A stretch of DNA of 61,755 bases from Anaerolineaceae bacterium UBA5404 (GTDB taxonomy: Bacteria; Chloroflexota; Anaerolineae; Anaerolineales; Anaerolineaceae), in contig DHNY01000006.1 of assembly GCA_002409625.1 (NCBI GenBank), positions 154,295-216,049 of the forward strand, in the 5' to 3' direction. A model generated the notes under the pieces. It made no database searches. It worked only from the letters and a program-made list of their open reading frames with translations, and was not told the DNA's origin. The translations under genes and the position numbers were made by a program. Shown here piece by piece: positions 54,804 to 61,755 of the stretch (its first letter is position 1; each line of letters opens with the position of its first letter).

Positions 54804-54836
54804 ATTATATAAAAAGAGGTGTCAAATCCGTGTCAA
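54804..54836 (-). promoter_or_regulatory. Promoter with 11-bp-spaced direct repeat, likely OmpR-family binding site
   Basis: GTGTCAA occurs at 54819-54825 and again at 54830-54836, a centre-to-centre distance of 11 bp (one helical turn), the usual geometry of OmpR/PhoB-class boxes. On the minus strand the sites read TTGACAC and are followed 10 bp later by TATAAT (complement of 54804-54809). The repeats thus replace a normal -35. A response regulator of this class is encoded divergently at 54969. Confidence 0.6.
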
Positions 54837-54968
54837 GATTTAGAGGTTTTAGTTGTTGCATTTCAATGATGTACACAGAAATTTTTCAATGGGTTCTGTT
54901 TCACTTTTAAACACCCTCAAAAAATATTCGTACAGGATCTGATAGAATTAATGAAGAATTAAAAGAAT

Positions 54969-55661
54969 GTGAATAAGATGATGAGACTACTCTTGATTGA
55001 AGACGATGAGGATTTCTCCAGGCCACTTGCCATTGGTTTGAGAAAAGCAGGTTACATCGTGGATGTAAACGGGTCAGGGGAATCTGGGCTGCATTATGCT
55101 GAAAGCTTTGATTATGATTTGTTATTGCTTGACCTCAATCTGCCGGATTTAGATGGAATAACCATTTGTAAAAAACTAAAAGCAAACAACCCTGACTTGC
55201 TAATTTTCATCATCTCTGCGAGAGACGCGGTCAACAAAAGGGTGGAAGGATTAGACAGTGGTGCGGACGACTATCTTACCAAACCATTTCATCTGGATGA
55301 ATTGCTTGCTCGAATCAGAGCTTTGTTTAGGAGAAAGTATCTCCAGGGAAAGAATCAAATCGAGGCTGGAAATTTACGTCTTGATCAAGTAAAGCGTGAG
55401 ATTTATATCCAAGAAACTTTTGTTCAACTGACCGCTAAAGAATACTTAATCCTTGAGTACTTACTGGTTAATTTTGGGGCAATTATAAAACAAGAGGAGC
55501 TAATCTTACATACGTGGGGTGAGGAAGATGCTCTATTTTATGTTTCGTTACGAACTCATGTATATAACATTCGAAAGAAACTGCAAGCGGCGGGTTTGAG
55601 AGGTGTGGAGTTGGCAAATATTGTAAATCAAGGATATTGCATCCGAAGTTTGCCATTTTAA
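54969..55661 (+). CDS. OmpR/PhoB-family response regulator
   Basis: 230 residues from GTG at 54969; ATGs at 54978 and 54981 are equally possible as no strong ribosome site is seen. Receiver domain with acidic pocket (LIEDDED), phospho-acceptor Asp55 (LLLLDLNLPD), Ser in FIISARD and Lys in YLTKPF. A C-terminal winged helix follows (LTAKEYLILEYLLVNFG, VSLRTHVYNIRKKLQ). It probably controls the divergent secreted-protein/ABC operon through the direct repeat at 54819-54836. Confidence 0.9.
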   Translation: MNKMMRLLLIEDDEDFSRPLAIGLRKAGYIVDVNGSGESGLHYAESFDYDLLLLDLNLPDLDGITICKKLKANNPDLLIFIISARDAVNKRVEGLDSGADDYLTKPFHLDELLARIRALFRRKYLQGKNQIEAGNLRLDQVKREIYIQETFVQLTAKEYLILEYLLVNFGAIIKQEELILHTWGEEDALFYVSLRTHVYNIRKKLQAAGLRGVELANIVNQGYCIRSLPF

Positions 55662-55735
55662 TCCTTAACTTCACACGAATTTGACATCCAATCAAGTAAA
55701 CTATCAAAAGACTTCCATCATGAGAAATTAATAGT

Positions 55736-56911
55736 ATGTTAGCAAAAAGAAATAATCCTACCTTTAAATCACAGTTGTTAACCCTAACGATGTTTCTGCT
55801 GTTGTCGCTTGGCACTACCTTGGTAATAACCTTATCATTAGTAAGTGGTTCAGTTATTAAAAGTGAGATACCTTTGTTTTATCTAGAACCCGATGAAGAT
55901 ACTGTCATTATAGACAACGACTTTTCTGGTAAACATAATCCGGATATGCCTTTTTCCACGGAAAGCGTTCAGCACAATATTGTTAACAGATTGCAATTAA
56001 AACTGCTTCGATGGTTTATTATCATCACGGCTGGATTTATCATCGCCTTTCTTTTTGGAATGAGCTGGATTAGCCGTCTAATCACAGAGCCGATTACAAA
56101 GTTGACCAATGTAATTTCAGATCCTCAACCTCTAAACAGCATGAAATTATCAACCCCTAAGCATATAGAAATCGCGAATCTACAGGAAGCGGCTTTGACA
56201 AAAATTAAACAACTCGAAGATTTAATCTTGCAACAGGAGGAGTTTGCCCTAAACACGACACATGAATTTCGATCACCTGTTGCGGCAATTCGGATGAATC
56301 TTGACTTGATTTTACAAGAAAAAGCGGCATACACATCTGAACTGCTCGACAGCCTAGTGTCTATTGATAATTCTACGATAAGGCTGGAAAGCCTTATAAA
56401 GCAATATGGATTTTATTTGTACAAAGATCAAATTTATCGTCCTGAGATGATAGAGTTAAACGCTCTTTTACAAGAGTGCATAAAAATTCTACATGAGAAA
56501 GCAAAAGATAAAGGAATAACAATTAGTTATGACACTAATCAAATGAGCACAGTTTTTTCAGATCGTGCCATCTTACAAACAATTCTGATAAACCTGCTTG
56601 ATAACGCGATTAAATATAATCGACAGGCAGGTAAAGTCAGTATTAAGACATGGGCCCACCAGAATGGATATGAATTTTCTGTAGAAGACAATGGTATCGG
56701 GATATCTCAAGAAGAATTACCGTACATATTTGACAGATTCTATCGAGTGGATACTTCTAGATCCCGAAAGACTGGGGGAAGTGGCTTGGGGCTTTCCATC
56801 GTCAAGACCCTTGTGAAATCCGCCTCAGGAACTATCAGTATCCATAGTGATATTGACAAAGGAACTATAGTCCGGTTTTATATTCCAAATAAGGATACTA
56901 TAGCAGTTTAA
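55736..56911 (+). CDS. Membrane sensor histidine kinase
   Basis: 391 residues. Two membrane helices (about 15-38 and 91-113) border a short 50-residue extracytoplasmic loop, a small sensor typical of kinases that work with a partner such as an ABC transporter. A HAMP-like linker precedes His176 in NTTHEFRSPVAAIRMNLD. The HATPase has N box INLLDNAIKYN, G1 VEDNGIGIS, F FDRFYRVD and G2 GGSGLGLSIV. It lies 74 bp after the response regulator. Confidence 0.88.
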   Translation: MLAKRNNPTFKSQLLTLTMFLLLSLGTTLVITLSLVSGSVIKSEIPLFYLEPDEDTVIIDNDFSGKHNPDMPFSTESVQHNIVNRLQLKLLRWFIIITAGFIIAFLFGMSWISRLITEPITKLTNVISDPQPLNSMKLSTPKHIEIANLQEAALTKIKQLEDLILQQEEFALNTTHEFRSPVAAIRMNLDLILQEKAAYTSELLDSLVSIDNSTIRLESLIKQYGFYLYKDQIYRPEMIELNALLQECIKILHEKAKDKGITISYDTNQMSTVFSDRAILQTILINLLDNAIKYNRQAGKVSIKTWAHQNGYEFSVEDNGIGISQEELPYIFDRFYRVDTSRSRKTGGSGLGLSIVKTLVKSASGTISIHSDIDKGTIVRFYIPNKDTIAV

Positions 56912-56932
56912 GATAAGCACAAAGGAGCTAAA

Positions 56933-57481
56933 ATGAAAAACAGTACTTGGGACTTTATCAAAACTCTTACAATGGTCTACGTAATTCTGACCAGCTTTTT
57001 TTCAACGTCTTCAAGCGTTTATGCGAACGCTGCCACCCAGTCTGAAATCTTTTTTAATTTGAAACCTAGTCGGGAAAGCAGAAATAATTGCTTCGTTCTC
57101 CTAGAGCCAATTAGAGAAGATGAGGTTGAATCAAGAATAATCGAAGTAGTTTGTGGTTTGACAAATGTCGAGCTTGAAACAAAGTATCGGACATCTTCTT
57201 CTTATGTAGTCTTGCAATTTTACGATGATACAAACTACAATAATTTGATAGTAAATTTTGCTGGACCACAAAGATGTTCAGCTACGGTTTCTTATAGTGT
57301 TTCCAGCATGCCTACAAGTGTCAACAATAGAGCCAGTTCTGGTTCAAGTTATTCAGGATGTTACAACATAATGGTTTTTGATCTCAGTAATTTTGCTGGT
57401 GATAGTTACTCTTGTCAAGATAACTGTCCAAGTTTTGGCGCGCTCAATGATCGCGTAAGATCGTGGAGGATTTCTAATTAG
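56933..57481 (+). CDS. Secreted beta/gamma-crystallin-like protein
   Basis: 182 residues. A signal peptide (about 1-33, ending ANAATQ) gives an exported protein. The C-terminal half shows the alternating pattern YDDTNYNNLIVNFAG...C...MPTSVNNRASS, then a second motif VFDLSNFAGDSYSC...FGALNDRVRSWRI. This resembles the double Greek-key beta/gamma-crystallin fold and peptidase-inhibitor family I36-like proteins, which bind calcium or proteases. It starts about 20 bp after the kinase, following AAAGGAGC, so it is in the same operon. Its role may be as protective secreted factor or signal modulator. Confidence 0.6.
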   Translation: MKNSTWDFIKTLTMVYVILTSFFSTSSSVYANAATQSEIFFNLKPSRESRNNCFVLLEPIREDEVESRIIEVVCGLTNVELETKYRTSSSYVVLQFYDDTNYNNLIVNFAGPQRCSATVSYSVSSMPTSVNNRASSGSSYSGCYNIMVFDLSNFAGDSYSCQDNCPSFGALNDRVRSWRISN

Positions 57482-57496
57482 CCATCAAATCATAAA

Positions 57497-57537
57497 ATCA
57501 AAGGCAACAGGAATAAGAACGTTGCCTTTGATTTTTA
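57497..57537 (+). terminator. Rho-independent terminator after the two-component operon
   Basis: Perfect 12-bp stem ATCAAAGGCAAC (57497-57508) / GTTGCCTTTGAT (57521-57532) followed by TTTT. It ends the response regulator-kinase-crystallin operon. The rest of the gap to 57835 is AT-rich and I see no gene in it. Confidence 0.88.
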
Positions 57538-57835
57538 AATACTGTGCATTTAACTATTCCTTGATTACAATTTGGCATGCTGTGTTTAAGGAATAAATCA
57601 TTCATCAATTGCTTTCTGTAAAACAATCCCAAATTTAAGCCTTAATACAAATTCTAGAATTGACGCTGTGTCTCGTTGAATCGGCGAGTTTATTTAGCCA
57701 TTAATCGCAAGAAACGTAGAGTGAGAATATGTCTTCGATTTAAATGGTCATAAGTAGGCTGTTTTTATCCATAAGACATATCCTTTTTTGGCAAATTTTC
57801 CACGGGGGTTGTTTTAAGAAGCGAAAGGAGATGAC

Positions 57836-58264
57836 ATGATCCCTGAATCCTTTGAATTAGGTGTCTGTTACTCGTTTGATTCTTATTGCAAACGGACATT
57901 AAAGAACGAAGCGATTAATGCTCACAAAGCGCTAAACAGACGAAAAAAAAGAATTCTCAATTTTTCAGATCTAGCTCTTGATGAAGAGTATCTGTTCATC
58001 AATCCTGACCCTATAGATATCTTGTCCGAGTATCGAATTAATGAATTGTGGATAAGTAACGAGCTTTTAAAAGCCGTAATCGAAAACCTACCTGAACATT
58101 TACAGCAGATCATCAATTTATATTATTTTGATGGTCTCAATGATCGAAAAATCAGCGAGATAACAAAGATTCCGAGAAGTACTATCCAGAACTGGCGGGC
58201 TTCTGCTTTAGAAAAACTTAAGCATGATTTGGAGAAAATCGCTCATGACTGTCCGGGCATTTGA
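57836..58264 (+). CDS. Sigma-70-like RNA polymerase sigma factor of the ICE
   Basis: 142 residues. The C-terminal half (VIENLPEHLQQIINLYYFDG, then DRKISEITKIPRSTIQNWRA) is a sigma-region-4 helix-turn-helix. The N-terminal half is a reduced region 2. Small sigma-like factors paired with an HTH_16-like protein are typical of Tn916/Tn1549-type ICEs and control excision or transfer. It overlaps the next gene by 20 bp. Confidence 0.78.
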   Translation: MIPESFELGVCYSFDSYCKRTLKNEAINAHKALNRRKKRILNFSDLALDEEYLFINPDPIDILSEYRINELWISNELLKAVIENLPEHLQQIINLYYFDGLNDRKISEITKIPRSTIQNWRASALEKLKHDLEKIAHDCPGI

Positions 58265-58523
58265 AGACGATCCTATACCAACAAACAGATTGATTCCGTA
58301 CCCAGTGATTATCTGTGCTGTACAGGGAGACCCGACTGCAATGGATCAAGTTATCGTCCATTTCAATCCTTACATAGCATACTTATCAAGACGAAATGCA
58401 AGAGATGAAGAAGGTTTCTTAATCATGATAACAGATCCTGAAATAGAAGCTCGGCTAATCTCACGGTTAGTCCGAGCCGTTGTCCGTTTTAAAATCATAA
58501 CTGAAACAAATCAATTGAAATGA
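58245..58523 (+). CDS. HTH_16-like conjugative-transposon regulator
   Basis: 92 residues from the ATG at 58245, with TTGGAG about ten bases upstream; the longer start at 58224 lacks such a site. VIICAVQGDPTAMDQVIVHF and YIAYLSRRNARDEEGF match the HTH_16 family of small Tn916-type ICE proteins found immediately after the sigma-like gene. Presumed regulator of the recombination module. Confidence 0.75.
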   Translation: MTVRAFEDDPIPTNRLIPYPVIICAVQGDPTAMDQVIVHFNPYIAYLSRRNARDEEGFLIMITDPEIEARLISRLVRAVVRFKIITETNQLK

Positions 58524-58879
58524 ACACCAATATAGAGAAATCTAAACCAAAAGGAGCATATACCCTTATTAGATACAGCTTTCAATTAGCTATGCCGAAC
58601 AAACATTTACAGCAAAGGAAGATACTAGTTACCTTCAAATTGTACTAAGCCTTGTCAACATGAAGGGAGATGAAATATTTAGTAAGAAAAAGTACCTTAA
58701 CAAAAACGCCAGGAGGATAATGCCTGGATGTAATACAACAATCCGGATACGACAATCCATCACTGATCACAGACGCGAGACAATCCTAATAATAAACGAG
58801 TGACAAGCGTTTTCGAGAAGATTGATATGGCAAATCAACTATGAAGTGAAGGGCATAATGATACTCCTCTATAGCCACA

Positions 58880-58972
58880 GTCCGAGCGTAGACCCGCCGC
58901 AGGCAATGGGTAGAGCTGTCCTGGTTGAACAGGGGTGAAACTCCCGTGGGCAATGCCAACTGCCATCCGGAT
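58880..58972 (+). ncRNA. Candidate structured RNA in the recombination module
   Basis: This is a GC-rich island within a 577-bp AT-rich gap (58524-59100) that has no believable gene. The bases allow one nested fold: TCCG (58881-58884) with CGGA (58968-58971), GGCA (58902-58905) with TGCC (58961-58964), and inside these CTGT/ACAG (58916-58932), GGGG/TCCC (58932-58945) and GGC/GCC (58949-58957). I cannot match it to a named class. It precedes the HTH/zinc-ribbon and recombinase operon by about 130 bp, so it may be a leader element or an independent RNA. Both strand orientations are possible. Confidence 0.35.
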
Positions 58973-59100
58973 TAAAATAAAAAAATTGAACAGCAGGCTG
59001 TGAATGAATAAAAAACCTTGCTCTCAATCATTGGCAAAATTTTAAAATAAATTGTTTAAATGGTTGAAGCTTGATTTAGCCTTGGAATGAAAAGAAATAA

Positions 59101-59508
59101 GTGAGATTGAAAAAAATGTCGATAACAAAAATAAAAATCCCACATAAAGTGATAATCCGTGCGCCTGGACTCTTACCAATGTTGTATACGCTAAACGAGT
59201 TGGCTTCGGCTTTGGATATACCTTATAACACTTTACGTGGTTGGCTTTCTGCAGGTGCTCCACATGAAAAAGATAATAGTGGGCGTTTATGGATAAACGG
59301 AGAATCGTTCAGAGCTTGGGTGGTTAGTCAAAAGCCAGATAAAAAATTACAGAGATTGACAGAGGGCCAGGGTTATTGCATGCACTGTAATCAAGCCAGA
59401 ATAATTGAATCTCCGCAATATACATTCGTCAATGAGAAAGTAAAACGTATAAAAGGGTATTGTCCGGTTTGCAAAAACATCATTAACCGAGGAATCCGAG
59501 ATGATTGA
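59101..59508 (+). CDS. MerR/excisionase-like HTH protein with a zinc ribbon
   Basis: 135 residues from GTG at 59101, or 130 from ATG at 59116; neither has a strong ribosome site. A winged-helix motif (LYTLNELASALDIPYNTLRG, then RLWINGESFRAW) resembles excisionase/MerR-type readers. The C-terminal half has CMHC (about 93-96) and CPVC (about 121-124), a probable zinc ribbon. It overlaps the recombinase downstream by eight bases and is probably its DNA-binding partner or directionality factor. Confidence 0.7.
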   Translation: MRLKKMSITKIKIPHKVIIRAPGLLPMLYTLNELASALDIPYNTLRGWLSAGAPHEKDNSGRLWINGESFRAWVVSQKPDKKLQRLTEGQGYCMHCNQARIIESPQYTFVNEKVKRIKGYCPVCKNIINRGIRDD

Positions 59509-60595
59509 ACGTCAAAACTTTCTTAAAGTATCCAAGTATCTCTTATATTTGAAGGAAGTAATGCAGCTGGGAATAAGCTCTGTTGAACGGTATCGTTTCT
59601 ACCTCAGACATTTGTTGCTTTGGGCAGATGATCACGATTTCTCAAAAGCACCGATGATACGTCCCACCTTTCCTAAATACTTATCTAAGCAAGTCCAAAA
59701 GGACAATAGTAAAGACCTGGCTCAGTCGACACAGAAAAAAATACTCGACACAAGCAAAAGATTTTTTCTTTGGGCTAAAAGGACGTATCCCCGTGAATTA
59801 AATACTGTTACATTAGATTGGATTGAAACCTTACGACTGCCAAGACAACCACAGAAACTGCAAGTGAATGTGTTTGTAACTGAAGAAGACGTCAGAAAGC
59901 TTGTAATGCCACCAGCCCCGCAAAACGATTTGGCATTATTACGGGATCAGGCGGCTGCTGCTTTCCTTTTTTTATCTGGAATGCGTGCTACTGCTTTTGT
60001 CACCCTTCCATGCTCTGCAATTGATCTGGAGAACTTCACGGTCTACCAATGGCCAGAGCTTGGGGTCAAAACAAAGAACGGTAAGAAGGCGACAACTTTT
60101 CTTTATAATGTTCCAGATTTAATTGAGCCAATAAAACGGTGGGATAGCATTATTCGTGAGACATTATCTGATGATGCATGTTGGTATGCACCAGTCCACC
60201 ATTTGTGGGGTGAGCAAAGCATTTCCCAAAACAAGCCCGGTAATAACAGAGCGCATGCACTCGGTCGAAGGATGAAAGTTCTCTTTGCCAGAGCACAAAT
60301 TGAATACAAATCTCCGCATAAATTTCGGCATGGCAACGCTGTATACGGTCTTTTGCATGCGAAAACCCTGGCAGATTACAAAGCTGTCTCAATGAATCTT
60401 ATGCATGAGAACCTTGAAATCACAGACGGAATATACGCCCCTTTGTTATCATCAGATGTCAAAACGCGTATCACCGGATTAGTTGACAATACTAGTCAAC
60501 CTCCAGACCATAGGTTAGAAAATTACCTGGACGGTCTGGAGAAAGAGAAGTTAGGTAAAGCACTATTGATGATTGCTGAAAAACTGATTAATTAA
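59501..60595 (+). CDS. Tyrosine recombinase (second, inner copy)
   Basis: 364 residues. An N-terminal SAM-like core-binding domain (about 10-115) precedes a catalytic domain with Arg162 (LFLSGMRATAF), His273/Arg276 (SPHKFRHGNAV), His302 (LMHENLEI) and nucleophile Tyr312 (DGIYAPL). All key residues are present, so it should be active. It is translated from inside the HTH/zinc-ribbon gene. Its stop faces that of the outer integrase nine bases away. Its role could be a second excision function or mobilisation of a smaller unit. Confidence 0.82.
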   Translation: MIERQNFLKVSKYLLYLKEVMQLGISSVERYRFYLRHLLLWADDHDFSKAPMIRPTFPKYLSKQVQKDNSKDLAQSTQKKILDTSKRFFLWAKRTYPRELNTVTLDWIETLRLPRQPQKLQVNVFVTEEDVRKLVMPPAPQNDLALLRDQAAAAFLFLSGMRATAFVTLPCSAIDLENFTVYQWPELGVKTKNGKKATTFLYNVPDLIEPIKRWDSIIRETLSDDACWYAPVHHLWGEQSISQNKPGNNRAHALGRRMKVLFARAQIEYKSPHKFRHGNAVYGLLHAKTLADYKAVSMNLMHENLEITDGIYAPLLSSDVKTRITGLVDNTSQPPDHRLENYLDGLEKEKLGKALLMIAEKLIN

Positions 60596-60604
60596 GTGCG
60601 ATGC

Positions 60605-61618
60605 TTATAGCCTCCAATTGTCAACCGGACTTGCTTTGCGATGCGCCGTAGCAACATCACTTTGGGCAATCTGCGCGTAATGGCGAACCATATCCAGTGA
60701 GCTGTGTCCAAGCAAAAGCTGGAGCGTGAACACATCTCCGCCCGATCTCAAGTAAGTGATTGCAAAAGTGTGTCTGAATTTATGCGGATGCACATGGGGA
60801 ATACCAGCCCTTTCACCTAAGCGTCTGATCATGATCCTAAGACTATTTCGGTTAAATGCACGGGATACGTTATTTAAAAAAAGCGGAGTTTCAGGGTCAT
60901 CACCTTCTTCTCGGTTTGCCAGATAACGCCATAGAGCTTTCTTGCTTGCTTTTCCCAGGTAAGTTACCCTACCCTTACCTCCCTTTGCACCTCCGGAAAC
61001 ACCATGTCGAACACTGACTTGTCCGGTTTTTAAATCAACATCACCTACCAATAAAGAACATAATTCAGATGCACGCAAGCCTGTATCCAACAGGAACATG
61101 ATCAAAGCCTGATCACGGTTGGCAGATGGACGACGCATCACAAAACTCCTGCGGTTATAGGGTTGAGATTCTCTTGTATAAAGACAAGATTTGATCAGTT
61201 TTTCGATCTCTTCCTTAGAAAATGTCTGAATAACGTGTTGTGGATATTTAGGAGATGGAATAGATTTAACAAGATTCTCTATCCCAAACTCTTTTTCAAG
61301 CCAAGAGAAGAAGGCTCGAAGCGAGACATAAACATTCCTGAGCGATTTGGCAGAGAGTGGTTCAGTATTTCCATTCCATCTTCTGGGTTTGTAATCAGTC
61401 CTCATCCATGCCAGAAAGGAAATCAGATCTGAAGTTTTGATTTGAGCAACTTTACGATCTCCAATTTGATCCAGCCAATGCCTTAGGATATGTTCATAAG
61501 AGTCGATCGTACGCTTGCTTAAGCCCTCTGCTATCTTGAAAGTGAGGAAACCATCGATAGCTTTTGACAACAGAATTGATGTATGTGAGTTTTTTGAGCC
61601 CGGCGAACAGTGGTTCAT
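60605..61618 (-). CDS. int: ICE integrase, XerC/D-type tyrosine recombinase
   Basis: 337 residues. The ATG at 61618 follows GGAGG eight bases upstream; the longer reading frame from 61732 would start inside the tRNA and its terminator and is rejected. It has an N-terminal core-binding domain (about 12-110) and catalytic Arg182 (LLDTGLRASEL), His279/Arg282 (HPHKFRHTF), His305 (LLGHSSLD) and Tyr314 (VRHYAQI). Its place directly at the tRNA 3' end, as in most tRNA-targeting ICEs, makes it the likely enzyme for attL/attR recombination. Confidence 0.9.
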   Translation of the reverse strand: MNHCSPGSKNSHTSILLSKAIDGFLTFKIAEGLSKRTIDSYEHILRHWLDQIGDRKVAQIKTSDLISFLAWMRTDYKPRRWNGNTEPLSAKSLRNVYVSLRAFFSWLEKEFGIENLVKSIPSPKYPQHVIQTFSKEEIEKLIKSCLYTRESQPYNRRSFVMRRPSANRDQALIMFLLDTGLRASELCSLLVGDVDLKTGQVSVRHGVSGGAKGGKGRVTYLGKASKKALWRYLANREEGDDPETPLFLNNVSRAFNRNSLRIMIRRLGERAGIPHVHPHKFRHTFAITYLRSGGDVFTLQLLLGHSSLDMVRHYAQIAQSDVATAHRKASPVDNWRL

Positions 61619-61670
61619 TATTAAATCCTCCGATTCTAAAATGTTGGCAACCTCTGTACGCGCGGCTAAC

Positions 61671-61699
61671 AAAAAACCAGAGTATTGCGTACTCTGGTT
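61671..61699 (-). terminator. ICE-borne terminator just past the tRNA 3' end
   Basis: On the minus strand: perfect 10-bp stem AACCAGAGTA / TACTCTGGTT around loop CGCAA, followed by TTTT. It begins 10 bp past the tRNA 3' end. The tRNA's own terminator was moved to the left junction (19134-19162), so this ICE copy can end the tRNA transcript after integration. Confidence 0.82.
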
Positions 61700-61708
61700 C
61701 CTTCTCAA

Positions 61709-61755
61709 TAGCGGGGAGCGGATTCGAACCACTGACCTCCGGGTTATGAGCCCGA
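61709..61755 (-). tRNA. tRNA with CAU anticodon (3' part; 5' part beyond window)
   Basis: Read on the minus strand: anticodon loop CTCATAA in the stem CGGG/CCCG, variable region, T-arm with GGTTCGAATCC, and acceptor 3' strand CCCCGCT with discriminator A. CCA is not encoded. The anticodon stem has three G-C pairs next to the loop, a hallmark of initiator tRNA-fMet, though elongator Met or tRNA-Ile2 cannot be excluded without the 5' half. The first 42 bp are the ICE attachment site. Confidence 0.85.

Larger units (their letters stand above)
19169..61750. mobile_element. Tn1549/CTn-like integrative and conjugative element, ~42.5 kb
   Basis: The limits are two perfect 42-bp direct repeats (19169-19210 and 61709-61750) corresponding to the 3' part of a tRNA gene. 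A tyrosine recombinase lies right beside the copy that still reads on into the tRNA. The interior has a full conjugation set in Tn1549-family order: RepA-N, PcfB/DUF3801, VirD4, Maff2, TrbL-like, PrgI, VirB4, CHAP hydrolase, DUF4315, DUF4366-like, ArdC-like, and elsewhere MobC/relaxase. The cargo is visibly more AT-rich than the transfer genes. All core genes look intact, so the element may be mobile. Confidence 0.88.

Noticed and set aside
58916..58966. Cobalamin-riboswitch-like stretch (GGTGAAACTCCC...GCCAACTGCC)
   Set aside because: Superficial likeness to the B12-box area only; the other conserved parts are missing and no cobalamin gene follows.
61619..61732. Longer integrase start at 61732
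   Set aside because: Would begin within the tRNA and translate through its terminator hairpin; GGAGG precedes the ATG at 61618.

Overview
The window looks like an anaerobic bacterium, most plausibly a Chloroflexota/Anaerolineae-type host. That assignment is an inference from gene content (a compact PfaA-like lipid/polyketide megasynthase with a trans-acting PfaD-type reductase, and a huge Trp-x-Gly-Gly repeat surface protein) and from the general style of the secreted proteins. No rRNA or other phylogenetic marker is present. About 42.5 kb of the 61.8 kb is one integrative and conjugative element (ICE) of the Tn1549/CTn-like family, which is otherwise typical of gut Firmicutes.

Chromosomal left part (1-19168). 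A very large secreted adhesin-like protein (von Willebrand A domain plus seven Trp-x-Gly-Gly modules and Pro/Thr decapeptide repeats) runs off the left edge on the minus strand. A three-gene lipid/polyketide locus follows: a 2734-residue synthase (KS-ACP-AT-KS-ACP-ACP-KR-DH), an Sfp-type phosphopantetheinyl transferase coupled to it, and a convergent PfaD-like enoyl reductase. After it come a small membrane-anchored protein, a TPR protein, and tandem ~125-bp repeats carrying degenerate tRNA 3' ends and terminators.

ICE (19169-61750). It is bounded by 42-bp perfect direct repeats. These are the 3' half of a CAU-anticodon tRNA gene, whose remaining 5' part lies beyond the right edge. Left to right it carries: RepA-N initiator, PcfB/DUF3801, VirD4 coupling protein; a cargo island with an AlbA_2/ATPase-like regulator, an AbiE toxin-antitoxin remnant and an IetA-IetS (AAA ATPase + subtilase) defence pair; then the mating channel (Maff2, TrbL/VirB6-like, PrgI, VirB4, CHAP hydrolase, DUF4315, DUF4366-like) and a RadC-ArdC-metallopeptidase fusion. 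Next are a minus-strand operon of an amidase-domain exoprotein with two NTF2-like lipoproteins, and then MobC plus relaxase.

The right third of the ICE holds the most unusual block. Two copies of a [small secreted Cys protein + ~740-residue beta-propeller-like lipoprotein] pair lie upstream of an ABC ATPase and two permeases. The last permease ends in its own lipobox-like segment and beta-propeller, as if a lipoprotein had been fused to it. A divergent OmpR-family response regulator, histidine kinase and secreted beta/gamma-crystallin-like protein adjoin it, with an 11-bp-spaced direct repeat in the shared promoter region. I read this as one envelope-stress, antimicrobial-peptide or bacteriocin-like system of undescribed type.

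The ICE end carries a sigma-like factor and HTH_16-like protein, a candidate structured RNA, a MerR-like HTH/zinc-ribbon protein, and two convergent tyrosine recombinases. The outer recombinase is followed by a terminator that lies just past the 3' end of the target tRNA and so could replace the tRNA's displaced terminator.
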